Shown one piece after another: positions 11,493 through 22,522 of a DNA stretch of 64,000 nt (positions are counted from its first letter, which is position 1; every line of letters begins with the position of its first letter). The notes under the pieces were generated by a model that worked only from the letters and a program-made list of their open reading frames with translations, did no database searches and had not been told where the DNA came from. This DNA is from Podaxis mareebaensis (Eukaryota > Basidiomycota > Agaricomycetes > Agaricales > Agaricaceae): the NCBI GenBank assembly GCA_018524725.1, contig JAEUWP010000583.1:147693-211692 (forward strand), in the 5' to 3' direction. Position numbers and translations under genes: made by a program.

Positions 11493-13925
11493 TCAATGTG
11501 CATGCACATACGGCGTAACAAGTAGCGGGAGTTGGCTACCCCCTTTCATATCTTTGACCAGTACAGGTCTCTGCACCACTGAGCTCTTCTTCCCAATTTC
11601 GTTCGGCGGTACAGTAAATCTGATCTCAAACGCTCTGATAAGTGTAAAGAGGAGCGCTTTCATCCTACCAACACAATAAAAGTCTGTTTCTCTCCTAGAT
11701 ATGCACGTACTCGGCGAGAGAAAATCGGTATCCAATGCACGCCCTTGATCCGCCGAGGAACGTGAGCACGTTGCCCCAAGCACCCGGGACAGCATTCGCG
11801 CCCTCTGGGATCGATTCCCAGCGTTCCGGTTTATATGACATTACAGAGAGCAGCACGAATACAGAGGCTCTGCGGAAAGAGGACCCAGACTCTCGCGCAT
11901 CCGGACCCCAAATCTCTGTTGTCCGGTTAATCGCCAGAATTGGGATGAACGTCTGTCCTTTCCTCACTCTATGATATCAGAACCGACCAGTTACTCTCTC
12001 CACTCCCACTCAAGAGAAAAGGAAAGGGGAAACCCACAAAATACTATCCCTGACCCTCCCCTTCCGATCAACAAAAGGTGTTCCAAGGGGGATCACGTCG
12101 TCCTTCACCGCGACCCTCAACGTACTCGGCACCGGCGAATGCACGCGCAACGTTTCGCGTACGACGGCGTCGAGGTATGGTAATGCATTTAATTCGTCCA
12201 TGCTCGGGCTATCCGTTGGGAGTGTGTATAGTTCTTCGCGGAGTTTGCTTTGGATGTCGAGGCGAAGGGAGAGCGCATAGAGCGCCCATGTTATACCGTT
12301 ACCGGCCACTGAGATCAGTATCCATTTCCACTTCGCACTGAGAAAGCAGCCTCACCTTGTGGTTTTGTGTCCAGCTACAAGGAACGTAGGCACCTCTACA
12401 AAACGTGAGTCAGTGAGCGCAGTGCATCTCTTAAGAATGAAACTCACGATCAAGCACATCCTGATCACTCATTCTCTAATTTTCCGGAACATCCGTCGAC
12501 ATATTTGCCTTCAGAAGCAACGAAAACAGATCCCTTCTCTTGAACCTCTCATTCTTTTCATCTGCCTTCTCCAGTGCGGCCTTGCTATCATTCAATAGTT
12601 GACGTCCGATCCTATCCATCGTTTCTCGGGCTTCGTGAGCTGGTTTGTCGTTCTCAACGGCTGGTAAACGAGTACAAGCAATTGAGGCTGCGTACGAGCA
12701 TGAGGGGGCAGAGACTCACAAGGAGATAGCTAAATCGGCCCAACAGGCCTCTCAGGACGAAAATCACTAATATCCTGGGTCGTGGATTGAACATTGCGTT
12801 AAATGCCTCGTTCAACTCGCTTCTCTCACCCTGTAACGAATTGAACTTATAGTTGAACCCTGTCCACATGGGTCTATTAACACTACTCAAGAAACCCTCC
12901 AGCAACGATTTCAAGCTCACCAGCAAGGCCTATGACATCCAAGTCATCTTACTCAACCACGAAAGCACATTGATTTTCGCGGTTTGTTCCCCTCCCTGGG
13001 ACTGGTTCTTTGATTTCCGCGGCCTAAACATCTCTCAGCTATACATACGAATGAATCCGTCAGCTTTCGCTCAGGTAAGTACAGGAATGGGACGCACTTA
13101 CCTCCAATGCTTTCTCGACAAATATTTCTGTCAATTCTCGGATCTGCGACACCCCGAAGGCCGGGTTCTAAGGGCAAAGGGAGAAGATGAAGCATGATAA
13201 GTACAAGCGCTTGCATAGTAAAGAAAATGTAGGCCAATGGATGATGGTCAGAATAATGAGCTCACCATAACCCTTCGCTATGGATAAACGCGAAAGCGAA
13301 GACATCTCAGTAACAGCATCCCAAAAAATGAGAAGATGCACTGACTTGTTGGCGATGTTTGGTGCCTTCGACAATGAGTACACCTGCGATAAGATCCTGC
13401 TGATCAATGTCTTGGTGGATTGCCGAGGGAGAATAATAGCATACCGTTGCCCAAAATCCTGTTCAAGAAGGTCCTCGACCGTTTCGTTTTCTGATACACC
13501 TGGCTATCCATCAGTACATGGTTGATAGCCTTTAGGTCCACTGTATATAGCCTCGTCGACTGCATCAATATCATCCTAAGTCAGCCATTCATATCTCAGT
13601 TCAAGCGTTGAAAACCACCAACTCCAAGAAAACCCTTATATTTGATTGTGCTCCCGTACTCCCCAACCCACTGCTCATGCATGACCGAATTCTCCGCATC
13701 CCAAATCTGCTGCAAGTTCCCATACAACCAGCCCGGACTTGGTGGGCCAGGGAAATCATTCAAAGGGTTGCTGATGTACTCATTCCACACGAAGCTGACG
13801 AGCTTGTATAGCGTATAAACTCCAAGTGTCACCGTGAATGGGATGAGGTATTCGACGAGTGCATCGAAGGGGAGTGAAGAGTGGAGCAGCAGCTCGCGAG
13901 TGGAGAGCATCGAGGTTGTTGGCAT
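11493..13925 (-). pseudogene. Cytochrome P450 pseudogene
   Basis: A former ER-anchored heme-thiolate monooxygenase, unrelated at close range to the array at 39-62 kb. Visible in order: membrane anchor (LIPFTVTLGVYTLYKLVSF), proline hinge DFPGPPSPGWLYGN, YKGFLG, a 12-base micro-exon coding RRVM (about 13267-13278), NPAFGVSQIRELTEIFVEK, the I-helix region [27 protein letters not shown] with ExxR, PERW and the heme loop [17 protein letters not shown]. Lesions: TAG at 13026-13024 where LRDVWAAE is expected; single-base shifts near 12940 and 12985 that break the KINVLSWLSKMTLDV block; TAG at 12478-12476 in place of the Gln of ENQRMSDQDVL; and the usual AGHETTS Glu replaced by Lys. Splice signals around 11700 and 11870 also look damaged. 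An upstream in-frame Met exists at 14021. Sequencing errors could explain one lesion, not all. Confidence 0.82.
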
Positions 13926-14333
13926 CGTTGACCGCCAACTTGAAGCCGTCACTAAGATTTTAGTGGTGGGGAATGTGTGCATGACAGGGCTATTTATGCC
14001 AATGTTGGAAACCCAACTCAAGTGCTGCCCAAGTTCTTCGTCATCACGGCCTCAGGTCGAACGTTGATTGCTGATTCAGACAATTTCAGAGCCTCACGGA
14101 GGGCAAGAGCAAGGGGGTTATAAGCAGCCTGTCGGTGACGCGTCCAGGCGGTCAGTGTCCTGCCAAGAAGGCAAGAGATAAAGAGAAAAGGGGTAAATAT
14201 CAGTTATGTAAGTGGAACTCGAACTGTGACCGAAGCGCTGATAATGTGGCGCTGGGAATCCAGATGCTTTATCAAGTATATACCTCACGGGCACAATGGC
14301 CTACGATCTGCTTCACCTTGCTTCACCCCTCCC
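13926..14333. other. Divergent gap between P450 pseudogene and NACHT2
   Basis: This contains the 14247-14260 element also found before NACHT1. Nothing else is recognisable. Confidence 0.5.
14247..14260 (+). promoter_or_regulatory. NACHT2 copy of the shared 14-bp upstream element
   Basis: TGGCGCTGGGAATC matches 8526-8539 exactly, at a similar distance from the start codon. It supports duplication of the gene together with its 5' flank. Confidence 0.4.
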
Positions 14334-16913
14334 ATGTTGCTCGAGTTCTTCAGACGTTTCAAACGGGGTTCCCGTTCAAAACCTAGGAGACGCAGTGTGC
14401 GCCCAAAGTCTGCAGCGAAGAGTGGCGACCCTCTACTTGGTCAAGAAACAGGTAAGCTCGACGGTCATGGTCAATCTGGTCGTTTATACACGCACCGACG
14501 CGCGTCGTTTCTAGAGATACCCGGAGGATCAAACAATGCAGTTGGTTCTGGAGGTTTCTTCGCCAATTCCAGCAGCTTCGTTGTCAATCGATCTAATCTG
14601 ATCGACATACACGACCAACGATTCATACAAAATATTGTCAACAACGTCAACACCGGACTGACAGGTAGGTAATTCTTTTCCGCCTGGAGCGAGCCGACCC
14701 ATTGATCTTGTCTTAAAGGCACTCGAACGCCTTCTCCCCCATATTTGCCTGGATGCCGCAGTAGATTCAAGTGCTCGACATCCACCTCCGTTGTGCCACC
14801 CAGGAACTCGCAAGCGAATCAGGAATAAACTCGAGACCTGGATCAACAACCCGCAACGCCAGCGGAATATGATATGGCTCAGCGGTCCCGCCGGCACTGG
14901 CAAATCAGCAGTTGCTCAAACGTTCGCCGAGCTCTGCCTCGAAAAGGGCCGTCTTGGAGCTGCCTTCTTCTCTCGATTAAACGAAAGGGATGACCCCAAA
15001 ACTGTCATCCCAACCCTTGCGTACCAACTCGCCGTTTATTTCCCCGAATACAGATCGCTTCTCACACATCGGATTTCCCATTTTCACCATCTTCCAAAAG
15101 ACACCTCGTACCCAACTGAAGGATCTCATCGTAGAACCATTCTCGATCTTGCAGATGCAAGGCCACAGTGTCGCTCGAGGACCATTCGTCATCCTCCTGG
15201 ATGGTTTAGACGAGTGCAAGGGAGTAAATGCACAATGCGAATTCGTGGAGATGATCGGCGAGGTTATCCAACTCAAGAAGGATCTTCCCCTCCTCTGGCT
15301 GATTTCCAGTCGCCCAGAGCCACACCTCAAGTATCTTTTCTTGAGGGCAGACTATGCCATCGATTGTGACAAAGAAGAGCTTCTGATTGACGCAGAAACT
15401 CGAGATGACGTCGACCAGTATCTGCGCGACGGTTTTGGAGACATCCGAAAGAAATTTTGGGATGTTACATCTGCGTCTTGGCCATCGGAAGATCAACTGC
15501 TCGAGGTCTTGGACATTGCATCTGGTCTTTTTATCCTCGCCTCGACGATCCTCAGATATGTTGGCGACGTTGAATATGCAAATCCGATGGCACGGCTTAC
15601 AGCATTCTTGGCGTTCATGAAGGGCGTTAATCGTGTGGGTGCAAAGAACCCACTAGAGGCTTTGGATATGTTTTATTCTGGGATCCTGTCTGGCATACCC
15701 GATGACATCTTCTTGACGACAAGGAGGATATTGTCGTTTTGTTCCCAGAGGTGTATGCGATTTATTCTGAGGTCGCACCTTCTATCTTCCGCGCAGACGC
15801 TCTGCAACTTCCTGGATCTTGATCAAGGCACGTTTTATAACGCTCTGCGAAAATTGCATTCCGTGGTTGACGTACCCCCACCTGAGGCTGCTGCCAAAGC
15901 CCGGTTGCGGTTCTACCATGCGTCATTTGAGGACTACCTCTGCGACTCAGCTCGTTGCGGGAAGTTCGTAACGGACGAGGAAACAACCGAGATTGAAATT
16001 TCCAAGCTATGTCTCTTTTGGTACAAGATTGATCTGGAACTCTTCCATGCAAATGATGGTGAGTACGGAACCTGTATCTAAGTACCGGGGTACTTACGGA
16101 GAACTAGGTTCCTTCGGTGTAGCTCATAACCACGGGATTCTGCCAGGCCTGAAGTGGGTTTCGCCAGACAACAGTAAAAAAATCTCTCGCCGAATCGCCG
16201 AATTTTCCGAGCTAAACTGCTGGAGACTTTATCATCGGATGTCGACTAGAAACGTGGAAGACCTTCTCTCCCCACTTTACGAGTTCAACTTTCAGTATAT
16301 TGCAATAGAATCTGGCATAGCCGACTTTCTGTCGTTTACAAATTGGTTATGGAAACTGGTGAGTTCCTCGACTCGCTATGAGTACTTACTTAGCTCACTT
16401 ATTCAGGGTCCTTCAAACACTATTCTGCGCACGGTACCATGCAATGATTTCGACCTACAGTTATTGGCTAGCGTTATTACGGAAGCACCTGAGTTAGAGC
16501 CTCTGGAGCCCGCGGCTTTTCCACTCGGTCGGGATGGGGTGAGTTCGTTAATCCACCTACACGTCCATTCTTCATCTCGTTTTTGAAAGTACATTGGTGT
16601 CGAAGTTGGTCATGATGACCTGAGCGGAAACCAATACTTTTTCATCGGACATGGCCACCAAACGTGCCTATTCTGGTTTTCCTTTTCTAAGTATGACAAA
16701 CAGCGCATAATCGGAAGGGCACGTTTTTTCTCAGGAGAACAGCCACTTTCTGATCATCCTTTGGGCTGTGTCGTGATGGCTCTTGACTTGAACTGGTATA
16801 GCAATGAGACTGAAAAATACGAGGCGTCCATCAAAATCCTGCCCAGAAGTTCGGCCAATTCAGGTCGCTCCATTCCGAAACGACTCCGTAATCGGCCGCA
16901 TCTTCGACAATAG
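14334..16913 (+). pseudogene. NACHT-domain NTPase, copy 2, frameshifted
   Basis: Close paralogue of the gene at 8595-11048, in the same order: basic start MLLEFFRRFKRGSRSKPRRR; Asn/Ser-rich segment with GGFFANSSSFVVN and RFIQNIVNNVNTG; linker ending HPGTRKRIRNKLETW; Walker A GPAGTGKS; Walker B VILLDGLDEC; SSRPEPHLKYLF; and FYHASFEDYLCD. The C-terminal unknown region follows, with FFIGHGHQTCLFWFSFS, ending at 16913. Against copy 1, two bases are missing around 15076-15090 (between SLLTHRI and FTIFQKTPRTQL). This shifts the frame inside the NACHT domain, between Walker A and Walker B. The acceptor before CACTCGAACGCC (about 14719) also carries one extra base relative to copy 1. A short split product stopping after Walker A is possible but unlikely to act as an NTPase switch. 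Confidence 0.78.
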
Positions 16914-17169
16914 GACCTGCGAATATCCGATCCTGCAATACAATAATTCAAGACGATACAGTCGAATTGACCATGTTAGCGATGTTTGAAGAACTACAAT
17001 GGGGCAGATGAAAGGACTGGCGACAGAACACCTCGAAAGACTGTTGTCATTAACAACTTTGACCCCCGACCCCCCATTCGGTTCCTCCCTTTTTCCTGGG
17101 TCTGAGATGACTGGCACTGTTGTGCACATCCACCCGTTTCCGCGCTTTCTCGTCAAGACCTGTGCGGGG

Positions 17170-17814
17170 AGGGCTTGTTTCAGGGATTCGAGATCTAGGA
17201 TGTATGTTCGTCTTGGAGAGAGTATACGGATGTATGCCGAAGTGGAGGAGCGGGAAAGGTAGGGGAATGAAATGCGCACTTGAAGTCGATAGTCTCCAGG
17301 CCTGGAATTAGGATTAGGTCCTGCGACATTGCGAATTCCTTAGTATCTGTTCAGATATATGTTAATTTAATCCGATCGCTAATCGAAGAAACGAGCCGAG
17401 ACAACTCAGTGCTCGCCTGCACTTAAAGTAACCATCCCACCAAATATCTATAGAACAAAACGTGACTCATCCGGCAATAACATATGAATATATACAATTC
17501 GAACAACATCCCAAGCAATCCTGTCACCATCTCTACCTGAGAGCTGAACTTTGGGGGCTGGAGGGCTGCGTGGGAGACATGACACAAACCACGCGTTTTG
17601 TCAGATTTTGTGAGCTCGGTGGCGCTTGCGCAAGGGTATGTGGCACATAGAATTGAACCGAGAAAGTATGTTGGCCTCTTTCCTGTGAGGCGAAGGCGTG
17701 ACTAGAATCCACTTCGCAAAGACGCTTTCGCGATGGGCACCCGGGGTTGCTGATATATGCGAATAGTGGCGAGGTGCAGGCGAAGTACCCCATATGAGAG
17801 CTGACGGCAAACAT
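17170..17814 (-). pseudogene. Relic of a NACHT3-like gene, antisense
   Basis: Two pieces on the minus strand resemble the NACHT gene at 32337-35301. At 17800-17545 the frame reads MGYFACTSPLFAYI and later SSQNLTKRVVCVMSPTQPSS, against SGYFAYSASLFAYI and HSQELTKRVLGAISLMQPSS in the intact gene. At 17279-17170 it reads RRTYILDLESLKQALPAQVL, against PTYILGLEPTKQVLLAPVF. About 400 intervening codons of the intact gene are reduced to about 270 bases, and both ends are missing, so it is a deleted, non-functional copy. It is a different lineage from the two NACHT genes just upstream. Confidence 0.7.
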
Positions 17815-18579
17815 TGACTTACGTGGTTAGAGTTGACTAGATGGAAGAATTTGGGAAGGGGAGGATGAGAACGAAGAGACGAGACTGTGTTTCCCGCTGA
17901 TTGGGGGTGCCAGCTGCAAATACGTCCAAGGAAGTATGAATATGGCTTTCAATTTTTTGTCCAAGCAATACAGGCGTCTTATCTGCTGTCCGCCGTGGTC
18001 AACATATGCGAGATAAAAGCATATCCTCGATAAGAGAGCGAATAATGGTTGCCAGCCTTGTGTACCCAGAGGAGAATTCTTAAATTCCCGGAATAAACAT
18101 CCTTCTGAGCGATTTGTTCCATAACTTTAGCGGAGAGGTAGTGGATGCAGTGCGATAAAGAAAACACTGTGGGTGCTAGAGACCGTTTTTTTTTGAAGAA
18201 AATGAAAATATAAGAAAATGTTATCGTCGTCCCACTGGTAGCACATGGATTCCTGATTGTGGGTGGGAGGCAAGTTAAGACAATAAAGTCCACTCTTTTC
18301 CCACAGAATGCTGCGACGTCCAATCACTGATCATTTTCAAGTGTTGTCGGGAGGACTTCCATTGGTTGATTGCACAAGAAACCGTTAGACAAGGAGATGA
18401 GCTTTTTGGATCAACATCCGTGAAGAAAGATAGGAAACCGACTTGCTGGAAAATGAGCATCACGATATTTGACATTGTTATCTTCGGAGGTTATCACCTT
18501 TCAGAATTTCTCTCTATCTCACAATAACACTATAACACACCGAACCTCCTGGCCCTTAGGCAGCTCCTCACCTAAAATC
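17815..18579. other. Intergenic region upstream of RPA34-like gene
   Basis: No conserved coding segment was recognised on either strand. The upstream part may include further decayed NACHT relic sequence, but I could not align it. Confidence 0.45.
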
Positions 18580-19635
18580 ATGTCCAAAGACGCCTCAACA
18601 TCGACTAAAACAAAAAAGGACAAGTCCAAGAAGCACAAGTCCTCGGAGCCAAGGACAGATGCAGGCAAAAACGAAGGCGTGGATCAGAACTGGGCATTCC
18701 AGCCTCCGCCAGGGGCGAAAGCTATCTCAACGAATGCAAATGTGGACAACGGTGATTTTGACTGGGATGCGGTGAAGAATGATGAGGACGTCGAGCTGTG
18801 GGTATTGCGGGTGCCTGAAAATGTGTGTTGTGGATCTATCTTTTCGAATTTGCTATGTTGACTGGAATTGTTGGTGACTCTGGGATAGGTTAAACCGAAA
18901 CACCTGGATGGACTTTCTCTTGACCTCCCGTCTTCCTCGTCCTCAAAGAAAGGGAAACAAAAAACAACACGGATAGGCACACTCAAACGAAAACAAACTT
19001 CATATGATATCTGGTCCTTGGGCGACGACGATACCACTAACAGTGAAGAACAAGCCCCCGTAATAGGCGGTGAAGAACTCAAATCGCTATCATGCCTACT
19101 ACCAAGAAAGAGTAAAAATGGGAAATTGTACCCTGGTACGTCCACAGTGGTGCATTCGCAACCTGCCCTCATCGGCCTGTTGCCTTCCACAGCACCAAAA
19201 CCAATAGCACGGCATATAATCGTCTCGGCTCAACCGCCTCAACCATCCACATCCGATTCAGCCTCGACAAGTCCGACAACACACACGAATCCACCCCGAC
19301 ATAGATACCCACCAGAGTTACTCACACACCGGTTCATGCCCTACGGCTCGCTTGTCAATACAGACAAGGACCTCTCACCTTCAGATGTGGTCATGATGGA
19401 GGTGGACGACAACGTTCCTCCGTCAGCGCAGCCGGGCGCCGGTCAGGGAGGAAAGAAGAGGAAGAAGAAGAAAGAAAAGTCCGAGAAGGAAACGATGATG
19501 GAAGAGGGCGAAGCGAAGGGAGAGGAGAAAGAGGAGAAGGAGAAGAGAAAGAGTAAGAAACGTAAAGGCGAGGATTCACAGGAAATTGGTGGATCGGTGA
19601 AAAAGTTGAAAAAGGCCAAGACGAGCTCTGGATAA
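18580..19635 (+). CDS. RPA34: RNA polymerase I subunit RPA34.5-like (PAF49 family)
   Basis: Probable subunit of the Rpa49/Rpa34 module of RNA polymerase I, a TFIIF-like dimer that helps initiation and elongation at rDNA in the nucleolus. Exon 1 (18580-18822) and exon 2 (18889-19635) join as DVELWVLRVPEN|VKPKHLDG, matching the family's conserved dimerisation start. The product is about 329 residues. The N-terminus is Lys-rich, the middle has a hydrophobic HIIVSA strand and RYPPELLTHRFMPYGS, and the last 70 residues alternate Lys and Glu with nuclear-localisation-like KKRKKKKEK and KRKSKKRKG, as in other members. The intron is 66 nt. No lesions were seen. The gene is convergent with NGG1. Family placement rests on one motif plus architecture. 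Confidence 0.75.
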
Positions 19636-19962
19636 ATTATTCCTCCTTTGTGTCAATATACCTTAGTGGGTCCGTTGAATGGACGAGTTTTGTTCTAGGG
19701 ACGGACGCGGGCGATGCATTGATGCTTGTTCAACAAATGTCGAGAGTACAACTGAAGCGAAAATATGACACCATATAGCAATTATGCGTGCAAAGGACGA
19801 ATAACGTTAAGTAAAGAACGGGGAGGAGACGAACCGGTCAGTGTCAGAAACACTGAAGGAAAGGAAAAGGATAGGACCACCACAGAATATTCCGACCGAA
19901 GGAACTTGCAACTTGTAACAAAATGCACCCAAAGCACACCAACCAAACTTATGACACACCAC
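19636..19962. other. Convergent 3' gap between RPA34-like gene and NGG1
   Basis: 327 bases between two stop codons. Nothing beyond 3' ends is expected or seen. Confidence 0.5.
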
Positions 19963-22301
19963 TCATCCAATATCCATCTCATCTCCAAGCCCATGCGTTC
20001 CTGCCCGCTCCTTTCCCTTCACCTTCGCCTTCCCCGGTACGACGCCCGTCCCATTCCCCAAGATGTCTTCATCCCTGACCACATTCACCGGTCCAGGATC
20101 CACCAACAACCTTTTCACATCCTCTTCGATCCCCTTATACACGCTCTCCTTGGGTAGTCCCCAGATCCTCCCCGGGTTCTCCCTCTCCTTCTGCTCAAAC
20201 ACCGCGCCTACAGTATCCACCCACTGTCTCCTCGTTTCAACAAGGTGCTTGAGCTGATCGTTGAGTAATAACCGCTGATCATCATCTTGGTTGAATCCGA
20301 TCGCTGCTGGGGACGGCGCGAGGGTGGCTAACATTCCCCCAGTAATGTTCGCCCCATTGGAGTTGGTACCAGCTATACTACCCGAATCAGACCCCTCGCC
20401 CATTTTTTTCTTTTTCTTGTTGAGTTTTGGCGTATCCTTCTTCTGGAGCTTCGAGAAGAGAGTGGTGATGTTTTTGTCGATCGAGTCCCGCAGTTCGAGG
20501 TACTCCTGATACCCGAGCCGGTCTCGAGCGATTGCTATCAGTCGTGCTTTGCGGGCCTTGTTTATTGCCACTATTTGTCGTAGCTCCTCCTGTGCATGGC
20601 GTAGTGCCGTCGCGATCGGGTCATCCACCTTTTCCGTGAAATCCGGCTGTAAGAGGCATTATCTCATAAATAAAAAAATATTTGTGGGAGGGAAACGAGC
20701 GATACTCACTGGCACATCCAGCAGCCCATGAAACCTCAGATTGTCTCTAATACGCGCCTCCAGGTCTGTAACGTTCAATCTCTCCTTCCGTGCAGCAGCA
20801 GCCCCGCTCCCACCCGGCCTTCCCTCCATCGCATCCTCCGCCGCCTTCACACCCTTCCATCCCGATGGATCCGGCAACGGTAACAACGCACTAATCACTC
20901 TTTCTGTCAACGGTCCATGCCCCTTCTCTTCTGTGACCAAGTCCCCCTCCCCAAGTGTCGAGGGATCCCACTTTGGCTCCGGCGGCGTAAACTGCGATGC
21001 GGGCGCTTCCTGGTTGGTCAAAATCACTGGCGGCAGTAGTCCTGCGTCTTGGTCTTCCCAGACTTCAGTATAATGCCGGCCGAGTTTAGGCATGATGTAT
21101 GGTTCAATTTCGTCCCCTGTATATTCGAGGAAACCGACATCTTCTTCACGGATGGGGCGTATCCAGGGTTCGATGCTTGAGTAAAAGGTAGTAACGAGGG
21201 TTTGTGCAGGTTGTTTGGCTTTACTGAAGTCTTCTGTTACTTCTGTGGGTTTGCTGGGGCCCGGTATTGGTGGTGGAGGGATTGGAGGACGTGGCGGAAG
21301 GAGGGGCTGAGAGGGAGGAACGGTGAAGTCGGGACCGACGAGGGGCTGAAAGTGGGTGAGAATGGGTTGTCGGAGAGTTGACGGTAGGGCGTACCTTGGA
21401 GTGAGGTTGAGGGGTATGTGCGGCAGGTTTAGAGCTTTTGGGGGGTGGGGGAATGAAGGTGGGTGCGTGATTAACAGGAGGGGTAGTTTTACGAGGGCGT
21501 GCATCTGCAATGGTTGAGCTGGGACTCGAGGGCAAGTCTAGGTTCACGCACCAGGTTCACCATCACTGCCATCCTCTCGTTTCCGCTTCTTCTTTTTCTT
21601 CTTGAGGTCTTCAAGGGCACTACTTTTCGGACAAGGATAAGACCTCTGTACGGTGGCACAGGCGGAAAAGAGAACTCACCTTCGACTACGAGGGTCGAAT
21701 GAGGATCGCGAAGCTGGTGTGTTCACAGATGAGGGTAGGGATGCATTCCGTGGCTTGGAGGTGTGAGCACTAGATAACCTAGGATCGTCGCCGTCGAGTA
21801 GAGGTGTGACTACGTCAAGAACAAGAACACGAGTCGGGGGAGAAACGCGAAGTCAACGTCAGATAGACACGTCAAGTGCATATATCATCGGGCGACACAG
21901 ATCCAAGAGAACACAAACACCGCGAGATTCAGTCAAGATATGATGCAACACGAACAAAGGCGTAGGATAAAGATAGTGTGTTCGGGTGATATGAAAAGGG
22001 TCAATGAGATTCGGGCCAAGGTTCCAGAGAGAATTGACGTACAGTCTCGTTCGCGTTTGATCTTATCAACGGCCTTGAGCTTCCCTTTCTCTTTCTCCTT
22101 CATCCGTCGCATGGACTCTTCGATAGTTTTAAGATCCTCGCCAGCCTTCTTGGCCCTCTCAATGGCCCGCTGCTTGAGCAACCTCAACTCGGAGTGAATG
22201 CGCTCAAGTTCATCGACAGATGGTACTGCATCCGGGGTGTTCTTGAGTAGTGCAGATGGATATGAATCGGTTATTGGGTATGGGGAGAGCTTGGACGGCA
22301 T
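19963..22301 (-). CDS. NGG1: SAGA/ADA histone acetyltransferase adaptor NGG1/ADA3
   Basis: Adaptor subunit that joins Ada2-Gcn5 in the HAT module of SAGA and ADA. The start at 22301 gives MPSKLSPYPITDSYPS, then a heptad-like charged coiled coil (ELRLLKQRAIERAKKAGEDL). A Pro/Ser-rich low-complexity linker lies around 21200-21800. The conserved Ada3 domain follows: WIRPIREEDVGFLEYTGDEI, PYIMPKLGRHYTEVWEDQD, then DLEARIRDNLRFHGLLDVP and, after an intron near 20640-20710, DPIATALRHAQEELRQIVAI and LRDSIDKNITTLFSKLQKK. It ends at 19963. The start lies 221 bases from the start of the divergent SLC41-type gene, so the two probably share a promoter region. The exact splice sites in the low-complexity part were not resolved. 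Confidence 0.88.
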
Positions 22302-22522
22302 CGTTGGTGGTGGTGTCCTGTGCTGCGTGCCGGCGCACGGTGTGGGTGATTCTGTGCGTACTAGCAGCCTGGGGGCAGTGCTAGTTTATTCCTGTCGTCG
22401 CTGTGGCGGACGGTGAGGAGAAGTGTAGACTGGTGAGAGTGAAGGATAAAGAAGAGGAAGAGCGTTTACAGCGATTACTCCAGGTTTCCCACGCCTAATT
22501 ATCCTCTGCACCATCATTCACC

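Noticed and set aside
17533..17814. A 93-codon minus-strand frame as a separate small gene
   Set aside because: It aligns with an internal part of NACHT3 and is better explained as a relic.
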